From: CAMDHY01 sp943372725
Lineage (GTDB): Bacteria; Pseudomonadota; Alphaproteobacteria; Rhizobiales; Segnochrobactraceae
Direction: 5' to 3'
NCBI GenBank assembly: GCA_943372725.1
Contig: CALRZT010000189.1
Location: 1 to 9,585, forward strand
Length of the DNA: 9,585 nucleotides
Part shown: positions 1 to 6,038 of the stretch, in pieces
Layout: each line of letters opens with the position of its first letter
Position numbering within the stretch: position 1 is the first letter of the stretch
The notes under the pieces: generated by a model
What the model saw: the letters and a program-made list of their open reading frames with translations, nothing else
The model's database searches: none
Told to the model about the DNA's origin: nothing
Made by a program: the position numbers and the translations under genes

Positions 1-756
1 GCCGCCCCGCTTCCAGGGCCACGACCGCTCGCCGGCGATCGGCCTCAGCTTGACGTCCGGGCCGTAGCGGTCGCGCAGCACGCCGCGCAGGTCGCCGATG
101 GTGTCGACGAGGCCGAGCCCGATACCCGCCTTGCCGGTCCAGAACAGGCCCGAGAACAGCTGCGGGTCGTCGGCGAGCAGCGCACCGCGGCGCTCGCGCA
201 CGAGGTCGGCGAAGGTGTCGTGCACCTCCTGCTGCAGGGCGAGCAGGTGCTCGACGTCCTCCGGCTTCTCCGGGCGGAACGGGTCGAGGATCGCCTTGCG
301 GCCGCCGGCCGTGTGGACGCGGCGCTCGATGCCGAGCTTGTGGATGGCGTCGACGAAGCCGAAGCCCGAACTCACCACGCCGATCGAGCCGACGACCGAC
401 GACGGGTCGGCGACGATCTCGTCGGCGGCGCAGGCGATCATGTAGCCGCCGGAGGCCGCCACGTCCTCGACGAAGCAGAGGACCTTGCGGCCCTTCTCCT
501 CGGAAAGCGCGCGGATGCGGCGGAAGATCAGATGCGACTGCACCGGCGAGCCGCCGGGCGAATTGATGACGATGGCCACCGCCGGGGCGCCCTTGACGGC
601 GAAGGCGCGCTCGAGCGGGCCGGCGAGCGTCGCCAGCGTCACGCCGGGGCGGAGCGGCGTCACGAGGCCGATCGGGCCGGAGATGCGGACGACGGGAACG
701 ACGGGTTTGCTGACGCCGAGCTTGCCGGGGAGAAGGCCGCGAAGGCGGTCGAGCAT
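1..756 (-). CDS. S49 family serine peptidase (SppA/SohB-like), C-terminus cut by window edge
   Basis: Reading leftwards from the ATG at 756, an open frame of 252 codons runs off the window with no stop. The protein resembles SppA/SohB peptidases, which degrade leftover signal peptides or membrane-associated peptides through a Ser-Lys dyad. The nucleophile is Ser102 in the block EDVAASGGYMIACAADE, and the likely general base is Lys154 in TAGGRKAILDPF. The 52-residue spacing equals that of the dyad in Bacillus SppA. Further family blocks are INSPGGS before the serine and a VGSIGVV segment after it. There is no clear N-terminal membrane anchor, so it is the short form, with usual length near 280-300 residues; only a few dozen residues should be missing. 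A GGAG ribosome binding site lies 6 nt before the ATG. It diverges from the GST gene across a 160-bp gap. Family assignment is firm; the physiological substrate is unknown. Confidence 0.9.
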   Translation of the reverse strand, partial: MLDRLRGLLPGKLGVSKPVVPVVRISGPIGLVTPLRPGVTLATLAGPLERAFAVKGAPAVAIVINSPGGSPVQSHLIFRRIRALSEEKGRKVLCFVEDVAASGGYMIACAADEIVADPSSVVGSIGVVSSGFGFVDAIHKLGIERRVHTAGGRKAILDPFRPEKPEDVEHLLALQQEVHDTFADLVRERRGALLADDPQLFSGLFWTGKAGIGLGLVDTIGDLRGVLRDRYGPDVKLRPIAGERSWPWKRGG

Positions 757-916
757 GAAGGTCTCCGTCGTTGCGGGCGGGCCGCGGCGGGCCGCGCCCG
801 GGCACAGGGATATTGGAGCGGCGAGGCCCCGCTACAAGACGCGGCGCCGCCGTATCGCTTGCTCAGCGCCCGGCGGCGGCACAAGGTTCCCCGCGGCCGC
901 ACCGCCGGGGGATGCC

Positions 917-1618
917 ATGATCACGCTCTATTCCTACCCGCCGCTCTGCGGCGCGGCGGACAACAACGGCTACGGACTGAAGGTGTTCGCCGTGCTGCGG
1001 CTGGCCGGCGTGCCGTTCGTGCACGAGCACATCTTCGATGCCTCGCAGGCGCCGCGCGGGCAACTGCCCTACATCGTCGACGACGGCGCGGCGATCGGCG
1101 ACAGCGACACCATCATCGCCCACCTCGCCGCGCGGCACGGCGCAACCCTCGACGCGGCGATGACGGACGCCCAGCGCGACACCGCCGTGATGGTCGCCCG
1201 CACCCTCGACGACCTCTACTGGGTGATGTCGTACTCGCGCTGGAAGGACGAGGCATTCTGGCCGGCGTTCCGCGACCTGATGATGGGCGAGCACCCGCAG
1301 TTGACGGCGGACGGCATGGAGAAGGCGCGCGCGTACAACGCCCAGCGCTACCACTACCAGGGCATCGGCCGCTTCGCGCCGGAGGCCGCCTACGCGCGGG
1401 GGCTGGCGGATCTCAGGGTGCTTGCGAACCTCGTGCCGGAGGAGGGCTACGTCTTCGGGCCAAAGCCTACGAGCATCGACGCGGCGCTCTACGGCTTCAT
1501 CGCCAACATCCTGTTCTCCCCGATTGAGACGCCGCTGAAGCGGTTCGTGGCGGGACGGGACAACCTCGTGCGCCACTGCCGGGCGATCCATGCGGCGGTG
1601 AGAGATTTGGCGGACTGA
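917..1618 (+). CDS. Glutathione S-transferase family protein (metaxin/FAXC-like N-terminal domain)
   Basis: A 233-residue soluble protein. Residues 1-75 form a thioredoxin-like GST N-terminal domain with the family's cis-proline and acidic turn: QLPYIVDDG at about 49-57, then IGDSDTII at 60-67. Residues 80-230 form an all-helical C-terminal domain ending in a typical TSIDAALYGF helix start. The N-terminal style (short LYSYPP opening, LPYI-DDG, DSD) is closer to the Tom37/metaxin and failed-axon-connection branch than to classical beta or theta GSTs. Glutathione conjugation is therefore not assured. The start at 917 is preferred over upstream in-frame ATGs because it opens directly on the first beta strand and has a GGGGGA site about 5 nt upstream. 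Upstream codons have no recognisable domain. It stands alone, divergent from the S49 gene and convergent with the cyd operon. Substrate is unknown. Confidence 0.85.
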   Translation: MITLYSYPPLCGAADNNGYGLKVFAVLRLAGVPFVHEHIFDASQAPRGQLPYIVDDGAAIGDSDTIIAHLAARHGATLDAAMTDAQRDTAVMVARTLDDLYWVMSYSRWKDEAFWPAFRDLMMGEHPQLTADGMEKARAYNAQRYHYQGIGRFAPEAAYARGLADLRVLANLVPEEGYVFGPKPTSIDAALYGFIANILFSPIETPLKRFVAGRDNLVRHCRAIHAAVRDLAD

Positions 1619-1690
1619 GGCTGGGTCGACGGATTGAGCAACGCCTGCGGCCCGGATAGTCACGGAACAATGGCACCTGCTCTGATCGCG

Positions 1691-1804
1691 GTCATCCCAG
1701 GCCTTGTGCCTGGGATCCATACCTCACGGCAGATGTAAGCGTTATCATCTTCACACTCGAAGATGGTGAAACGTATGGATCCTAGGCACAAGGCCTAGGA
1801 TGAC
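1691..1804. repeat. Palindromic intergenic repeat element with two hairpin arms
   Basis: Two 32-base arms, 1691-1722 and 1773-1804, are inverted copies differing at only two positions. Each arm also folds on its own: ATCCCAGGC/GCCTGGGAT (1694-1702 with 1708-1716, loop CTTGT) and ATCCTAGGC/GCCTAGGAT (1779-1787 with 1793-1801, loop ACAAG). The two differences are partners in the stem: C1698-G1712 on the left is T1783-A1797 on the right. The 50-base spacer holds a third hairpin, CATCTTC/GAAGATG (1746-1752 with 1759-1765). The GTCATCCC...GGGATCCA style is like REP-type elements scattered between genes in many Rhizobiales genomes. It sits between convergent genes and could also end transcription from both sides, but that role is inference. 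I see no flanking target duplication. Confidence 0.85.
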
Positions 1805-2355
1805 TACAGCGAACTCTGTGATTGCGGCGTTGCATGACCGTCAGCAGCTTTCGTACTTCGCCGGAGTCGCCCGCCGGTCATGACGAGCCAGAAGCTCGTC
1901 CCAGCGAGGGCGCAGCCACCGGTCGCGTAAAGCAGCAACTCGACGGGAAAGTCCAACGCCGGAAAATCCCCCGGAAGAAGGCCGGACCAGCAGTAGCGCC
2001 GGATGCCGGCGTCCGTCTCGAACAGGCAGTTCGTCACGCTCGTGAGCGCGCGCGGAATCACCGGAATCAATGACTGCAACAACGGAATGATGCCAAACGC
2101 GGCACCGATCAGAGCATAGTGGACGACCGTAACACCGGGCCGCCGCCAGAGAAAAAGGTGCAGCGGCAGACCGAGGACGAGGGCGACCGGCCACCCCTGA
2201 ACCGCAACCAGCGCCACGATGAGGCCGACGGTGGACGCCGCGTCCGTGGCGCTCTCCACACCGAACGAGCCGACGTTCAACGCGATGAAGACCAGCCCGA
2301 CCGCCAGCCCCGCCAACGGGGGAGCAAGCAGAACCGCGAGCAGCGCCCGTCTCAT
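1804..2355 (-). CDS. Hypothetical four-helix membrane protein, third gene of the cydAB operon
   Basis: 183 residues with no family I recognise. Hydrophobic segments lie at about 4-27, 43-70, 77-100 and 137-160. Arginines at 2-3, 71-72 and 163-166 place both ends and the middle loop in the cytoplasm by the positive-inside rule. The two remaining loops then face the periplasm. The second of these, about 101-137, carries Cys110 and Cys122, which could form a disulfide. The C-terminal 20 residues are polar and look disordered. The ATG lies 9 nt after the cydB stop, and its GAGGGG ribosome binding site overlaps that stop, which points to coupled translation. Codon third positions are clearly less C/G-biased than in cydA and cydB (many GTT, CTT, GGT, ATT), suggesting a younger or poorly conserved gene. 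The TAG stop shares one base with the palindromic repeat. Link to oxidase function rests on position alone. Confidence 0.7.
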   Translation of the reverse strand: MRRALLAVLLAPPLAGLAVGLVFIALNVGSFGVESATDAASTVGLIVALVAVQGWPVALVLGLPLHLFLWRRPGVTVVHYALIGAAFGIIPLLQSLIPVIPRALTSVTNCLFETDAGIRRYCWSGLLPGDFPALDFPVELLLYATGGCALAGTSFWLVMTGGRLRRSTKAADGHATPQSQSSL

Positions 2356-2364
2356 CGCTCCCCC

Positions 2365-3393
2365 TCAGTGGTACCCCTCGCCCGGCTTCAGCTTGCCGCG
2401 GAAGGTCCAGTACACGAAGCCCGTGTAGATCAGGATGATCGGCAGCAGCGGCACCGTGCCGAGGAGCAGGAAGAGCTGGCTCTCGGGCGCCGCGGCGGCT
2501 TCCCAGATGGTGATCGTCGGCGGCACCAGATAGGGGAACACCGAGATCGCGAGGCCGATGAAGCAGAGCAGGAACAGCGCCACCGAGGAGGCGAAGGTCT
2601 GCAGGCCGTGGCCCTTGTCGACGCCGCGGATGGCCGTCCAGGCGAACAGCGCCGTCAGGAGCGGCACCGGCCACAGCCAGTAGATCTCCGGCGTGGTGAA
2701 CCAGCGCTCGGCGATGGCGGGGATGGCGAGCGGCGTCCAGATCGAGACGGCGACGATGAAGACGATCAGGGCACCGAGAAGCGGCACCGCCCACTGGCGC
2801 GCCTTGCCATAGAGCGGCCCCTCGATGCGCATCATCAGCCAGCCGGAGCCCAGCAGCGCGTAGCCGGCGACGAGGCCGAGGCCGCACATCAGCGCGAACG
2901 GGTGCAGCCAGTCGAACGGGCCGCCGGCGAACTGGCCGTTCGCCACCGTCACGCCATAGACGACGGCGCCGAGGATGACGCCCTGGAAGAAGGCGGCGAC
3001 GGTGGAGCCGGCGGCGAAGGCGAAGTCCCACCAGTGGTGGTTGGGCTTCGAGACGAAGCGGAATTCGAAGGCGACGCCGCGGAAGACGAGCGCCAGCAGC
3101 ATGAAGATCACCGGCAGGTAGACCGCCGGCATGATCACCGCATAGGCCTTCGGGAAGGCGACCCACAGGCCGCCGCCGCCGAGGATGAGCCAGGTCTCGT
3201 TGCCGTCCCAGAACGGGGCGACGGAGTTCATCATCTGGTCGCGGTCGGCCTCGTGGCGCGTCCACGGGAACAGGATGCCGACGCCGAGGTCGAAGCCGTC
3301 GAGCACCACGTAGAGGACGATCGCGGTGCCGATCAGGAGGGCCCAGATCAGCGGCAGGTAGTAGTCGAACCAGAGGCTGCCATCGACGTCCAT
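2365..3393 (-). CDS. cydB: Cytochrome bd-type quinol oxidase subunit II (CioB/CydB)
   Basis: 342-residue integral membrane protein with about eight to nine hydrophobic helices. It is the partner of CydA in the bd oxidase, which reduces oxygen to water using quinol. Family marks are LDGFDLGVGILFPW at about 31-44, the PFWDGNETWLILGGGG block at 60-75 (Asp63 and Glu66 near the buried cofactor or proton path) and Arg105 in LVFRGVAFEFR. Length and style fit the short CioB group. The ATG at 3393 lies 5 nt after the cydA stop and has GGGGAG 8 nt upstream, inside the last codons of cydA, so translation is probably coupled. The downstream neighbour is an unknown membrane protein. No cydX-like 30-60 codon gene fits between or after these genes. 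Family assignment is certain. Proper bd content versus CIO type needs spectroscopy. Confidence 0.96.
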   Translation of the reverse strand: MDVDGSLWFDYYLPLIWALLIGTAIVLYVVLDGFDLGVGILFPWTRHEADRDQMMNSVAPFWDGNETWLILGGGGLWVAFPKAYAVIMPAVYLPVIFMLLALVFRGVAFEFRFVSKPNHHWWDFAFAAGSTVAAFFQGVILGAVVYGVTVANGQFAGGPFDWLHPFALMCGLGLVAGYALLGSGWLMMRIEGPLYGKARQWAVPLLGALIVFIVAVSIWTPLAIPAIAERWFTTPEIYWLWPVPLLTALFAWTAIRGVDKGHGLQTFASSVALFLLCFIGLAISVFPYLVPPTITIWEAAAAPESQLFLLLGTVPLLPIILIYTGFVYWTFRGKLKPGEGYH

Positions 3394-3398
3394 GCCGC

Positions 3399-4811
3399 CT
3401 ACTCCCCTGCCTGGATGGCCTTGCGGCCGGCATCGTGGGCGGCGGACAGCGGCCGCAACGCCGTGGCATCGTCGTCGACATCGCCGCGGGCGGCCTGCGG
3501 CCCCTTCGCGAGCAGCCGGTTGATGTAGTAGATGCCCGCCGAGAAGACGATGCCGTAGACCAGCACGAACAGGACGAGCGTCGTCAACACCGCGCCCGCG
3601 GCGACCGGCGAGACGGCGTCGACGGTGCGCAGGATACCGGTCGCCACCCACGGCTGGCGGCCGACCTCGGTGGTGAACCAGCCGGCCAGCACCGCGACGA
3701 AGCCGATCGGCCACGTCATCGCGACGAAGCGCAGATAGCGCCCCTCGGCGAAGAGCCGCCCGCGCCGCCACTGCACCGCGCCGTAGACGACGGTGAGCAG
3801 CATGACACCCCAGAGGCCGATCATCACGCGGAAGGCGAAGAACGGGATCACCACCGGCGGCCGGTCGTCGACCGGGAATTCCTTCAGGCCCTTGATGGTG
3901 CCGTCGAGGGTGTGGGTGAGGATCAGGCTGCCGACGAAGGGAATGGTGATCTGGTAGTCGTTGCGCTCCTCGGCCTCGTTCGGCCAGGCGAACAGCACCC
4001 AGGGCATCGGCCCCTCGGTCTCGCCTTCGCCGCCCCAGTGCGCCTCCATCGCGGCGACCTTCACCGGCTGGTGCTCGAGCGTGCTGAGGCCGCTCGAGTC
4101 GCCGAGAAAGCCCTGCAGCGGCACCAGCACGACGAGGAGGCCGAGGCTCATGCGAACCGCCGTCTCGGCCTGGTCGACGGCCTTGCCGGCGAGCCACCAG
4201 CGGGCGCCGGTCGCGAAGATGACGAAGGCGGTGGTGATGTAGGCGCCCGTCAACATGTGGGCGAAGCGGGTCGGGAAGGTCGGGTTGAAGATGATCTGCA
4301 GCCAGTCGACCGGGTAGGCGATGCCGTCGCGCACCTCGTGCCCGGCGGGGAACTGCATCCAGCTGTTCGCCGACAGGATCCAGAAGGCCGACATCGTCGT
4401 GCCGATCGCGACCGCCAGGCAGGCGACGAAGTGCAGCCACGGCGGCACCCGGTTCCAGCCGAACAGCATCAGTCCGAGGAAGGTCGCCTCGAGGAAGAAG
4501 GCGGTCAGCACCTCGTACCCGATCAGCGGCCCGACGACGTTGCCGACCACCTCCGAGTAGCGGCTCCAGTTGGTGCCGAACTGGTAGGACAGCACGATGC
4601 CGGAGACGACGCCCATCGCGAACGAGACCGCGAACACCTTCGTCCAGAAGCGGGCGAGCAGGTGGTAGCGGTCGTTCTTCGTCCAGAGCCACATCCCTTC
4701 GAGCGTCGCGATCCAGGCCGCGAGGCCGATCGTGAACGACGGGAAAATGATGTGGAACGAGACGGTGAAGGCGAACTGGATGCGCGCCAGGATGACGGGA
4801 TCGAAGTCCAT
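3399..4811 (-). CDS. cydA: Cytochrome bd-type quinol oxidase subunit I, CIO-type short Q-loop
   Basis: 470-residue inner membrane subunit that binds the haems and oxidises quinol. Visible ligand positions by comparison with E. coli CydA: His20 (FTVSFHIIFPS) for the high-spin haem, and His185 (RFAHMLTG) with Met330 (FRVMIGLWG) for b558. Glu100 and Glu108 lie in the GYEVLTAFFLEAT helix. Lys251 and Glu256 lie in LEHQPVKVAAMEAHW at the quinol site, and GRQPW is at 384-388. The Q-loop between about 240 and 320 lacks the long insertion of the E. coli enzyme, which is the cyanide-insensitive (CioA) pattern. The last 35 residues are a polar tail. The ATG at 4811 has GGAG 9 nt upstream. It is the first gene of a cydA-cydB-unknown operon; no cydDC assembly genes are in the window. 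The short Q-loop is seen; cyanide insensitivity is inferred. Confidence 0.97.
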   Translation of the reverse strand: MDFDPVILARIQFAFTVSFHIIFPSFTIGLAAWIATLEGMWLWTKNDRYHLLARFWTKVFAVSFAMGVVSGIVLSYQFGTNWSRYSEVVGNVVGPLIGYEVLTAFFLEATFLGLMLFGWNRVPPWLHFVACLAVAIGTTMSAFWILSANSWMQFPAGHEVRDGIAYPVDWLQIIFNPTFPTRFAHMLTGAYITTAFVIFATGARWWLAGKAVDQAETAVRMSLGLLVVLVPLQGFLGDSSGLSTLEHQPVKVAAMEAHWGGEGETEGPMPWVLFAWPNEAEERNDYQITIPFVGSLILTHTLDGTIKGLKEFPVDDRPPVVIPFFAFRVMIGLWGVMLLTVVYGAVQWRRGRLFAEGRYLRFVAMTWPIGFVAVLAGWFTTEVGRQPWVATGILRTVDAVSPVAAGAVLTTLVLFVLVYGIVFSAGIYYINRLLAKGPQAARGDVDDDATALRPLSAAHDAGRKAIQAGE

Positions 4812-4879
4812 GCGACGCGGCTCCGTCTTTCCCCCGCCGCGACGGGACCGACCGCGGCGTCTGCCGAGTTGTTGTCTCC

Positions 4880-4907
4880 CTTATAGTGGATGCGCGCGGC
4901 GTGTGTA
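4880..4907 (-). promoter_or_regulatory. Candidate promoter of the cydAB operon
   Basis: On the minus strand, TACACA (4907-4902) and TATAAG (4885-4880) are separated by 16 bases. They match the sigma-70 hexamers at 4 and 5 of 6 positions and lie about 70-95 bases before the cydA ATG. The imperfect dyad GTGT-N2-ACAC (4903-4912) overlaps the upstream hexamer and could be an operator. I found no FNR/ANR-type TTGAT-N4-ATCAA site. The call rests on hexamer matches only. Confidence 0.4.
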
Positions 4908-4953
4908 GACACGATGAAGACAGGCGACGCTCGGCCGCGCGGCATCTCCGCAC

Positions 4954-4970
4954 TCGGACAGGTTGTCCGA
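4954..4970. promoter_or_regulatory. Perfect dyad TCGGACA-N3-TGTCCGA between udg and cydA
   Basis: Seven-base perfect arms (4954-4960 and 4964-4970) around GGT. The dyad lies 4 bases after the stop of the uracil-DNA glycosylase gene and about 47 bases upstream of the candidate cyd -35 hexamer. It may be a terminator stem for the glycosylase gene, although no U-run follows, or a binding site for a dimeric regulator of the oxidase operon. I do not recognise the motif as a known regulator site. Confidence 0.45.
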
Positions 4971-4974
4971 TTGC

Positions 4975-5817
4975 TCAGCCGCCGATCTCGTCGAGCCTGC
5001 GCCTCAGGCTGAGGAAGTCGCGCCAGGCGAGGCGCTTCTGCAGCGGCTGGCGCAGGAGATAGGCCGGGTGCAGGGTGGCGAGGCACGGCACATCGCGCTC
5101 GCCCACCCGGTAGCTCTGCCACTTGCCGCGCAGCTTCAAAATGCCGTCCGCCGAGCCGGTGAGCGCCTTCGCCGCCGGCCCGCCGAGCGAGACCAGCACC
5201 GCCGGATCGACGAGCTCGATCTGGCGAGTGAGGAACGGCCGGCAGATCTCCGTCTCCTGGGCGCTCGGGGTGCGGTTGCCCGGCGGCCGCCAGGGCACGA
5301 CGTTGACGATGTAGACGCTCGAGCGGTCGAGGCCGATCGCCGCCAGCATGCGGTCGAGGAGCTTGCCCGAGCGGCCGACGAAGGGGCGGCCGTCAAGGTC
5401 CTCCTCCCGCCCCGGCGCCTCGCCGACCAGCATGACGCGGGCGGCCGGATTGCCGTCTGCGAAGACGAGCTGCGTCGCCGTCTTCTTGAGGTTGCAACCC
5501 TCGAAGCGCAGCATCACCTCGCGCAGCGCCTCGAGGCTCACCGCGGCAGCGGCCTCCGCCCGCGCGGCCTCGATGGCGCTCTCGTCCGGCAGCGTGACCG
5601 TGACGGTGGGCGCCGGCTGCACCGGCCTGTCGAGCCGCGGCGGGGGGCCTTGCGACGGTGCCCCCTCCCCGCCCTCCTGCCAGCGCGGCGGCGCCTCGCC
5701 GACGGGGGCGGGTGGCGGCGCGGCCAGCCGGTCGATCGCCTCCTCCAGCACGACGGCGTCGACGCCGACGGCGTCGTACCATTCGAGCAGGGCAATCAGG
5801 GCGCGCGGGTCGGACAT
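4975..5817 (-). CDS. Family 4-type uracil-DNA glycosylase with reduced Fe-S cysteine set
   Basis: 280 residues. This enzyme class removes uracil from DNA to start base excision repair. The catalytic domain spans about 100-280, with motif A GEAPG at 132-136, PFVGRSGKLLD at 145-155, PPGNRTP at 178-184 and motif B HPAYLLRQP from His250. Family 4 enzymes usually hold a 4Fe-4S cluster with four cysteines. Here Cys108 and Cys192 are present, but the second position is Lys111 (CNLK rather than CxxC) and the third is Trp176 (PWRPPGNR rather than KCRPPGNR). The cluster may be absent or differently held. Residues 1-100 are an extra N-terminal segment with a proline-rich stretch at about 33-72 and an Ala-rich helix at 80-95. 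The ATG at 5817 is chosen over one 29 codons upstream because the upstream part is Arg-rich and GGAAG lies 4 nt before 5817. Divergent from the ETF-QO gene. Confidence 0.9.
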   Translation of the reverse strand: MSDPRALIALLEWYDAVGVDAVVLEEAIDRLAAPPPAPVGEAPPRWQEGGEGAPSQGPPPRLDRPVQPAPTVTVTLPDESAIEAARAEAAAAVSLEALREVMLRFEGCNLKKTATQLVFADGNPAARVMLVGEAPGREEDLDGRPFVGRSGKLLDRMLAAIGLDRSSVYIVNVVPWRPPGNRTPSAQETEICRPFLTRQIELVDPAVLVSLGGPAAKALTGSADGILKLRGKWQSYRVGERDVPCLATLHPAYLLRQPLQKRLAWRDFLSLRRRLDEIGG

Positions 5818-5832
5818 CGGGCTTCCGGTGGG

Positions 5833-5850
5833 GCGGCCGATGTCGGCCGC
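5833..5850. promoter_or_regulatory. Palindrome GCGGCCGA-TG-TCGGCCGC upstream of udg
   Basis: Two perfect eight-base arms (5833-5840 and 5843-5850) flank a two-base centre, 16 bases upstream of the glycosylase ATG and within the 221-bp region it shares with the divergent ETF-QO gene. It is placed where a repressor of the glycosylase could bind. The arms are made almost wholly of G and C, so chance is a real alternative in DNA of this composition. Confidence 0.3.
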
Positions 5851-6038
5851 GGCCGCACCATAGCCGTCCGCTCGCCGCCGCGCACGCCGTCGGACGCGCC
5901 GCAAACCAGCGACCGGGAGCGGCGCTGAACCGCAGGATCGTCACCCCGAACGGCAGTGGCGTTCGATTGCAGCGATCCCCTCATCCCCTTAAGACGACGT
6001 TGGAAACGGTCGAAGGTCGGCGGGGCGAGGAGACGTTC

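Noticed and set aside
757..916. Possible promoter hexamers (TTGTAG, AATATC) for the S49 gene
   Set aside because: Only about half of the positions match and alternatives are equally good in this GC-rich gap.
220..1527. Open frame of 435 codons on the plus strand across the S49 and GST genes
   Set aside because: It is Arg/Ala/Asp-rich with no domain, and overlaps two genes with clear family motifs; a shadow frame of GC-rich DNA.
2119..3528. Open frame of 469 codons on the plus strand opposite cydB and the unknown membrane protein
   Set aside because: Highly charged, low-complexity (Arg, Glu, Asp, Gln) translation typical of antisense of GC-rich membrane genes.
3435..4886. Open frame of 483 codons on the plus strand opposite cydA
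   Set aside because: Antisense shadow with the same charged composition; cydA on the other strand has all ligand residues.
3393..4953. Upstream extension of the cydB frame through cydA
   Set aside because: The frame is open but its translation across cydA is Arg-rich nonsense; the ATG at 3393 starts the family sequence and has a good ribosome binding site.
5748..5778. Repeated GACGGCGTC / GACGCCGAC words inside the glycosylase gene
   Set aside because: They encode the repeated Asp-Ala-Val / Val-Asp codons of the N-terminal helix; ordinary coding sequence.
5947..5965. CGAAC-N9-GTTCG dyad considered as a LexA/SOS box for the glycosylase gene
   Set aside because: Spacing fits neither the alphaproteobacterial GTTC-N7-GTTC direct repeat nor the CGAAC-N4-GTTCG form, and it is 130 bases from the glycosylase start.
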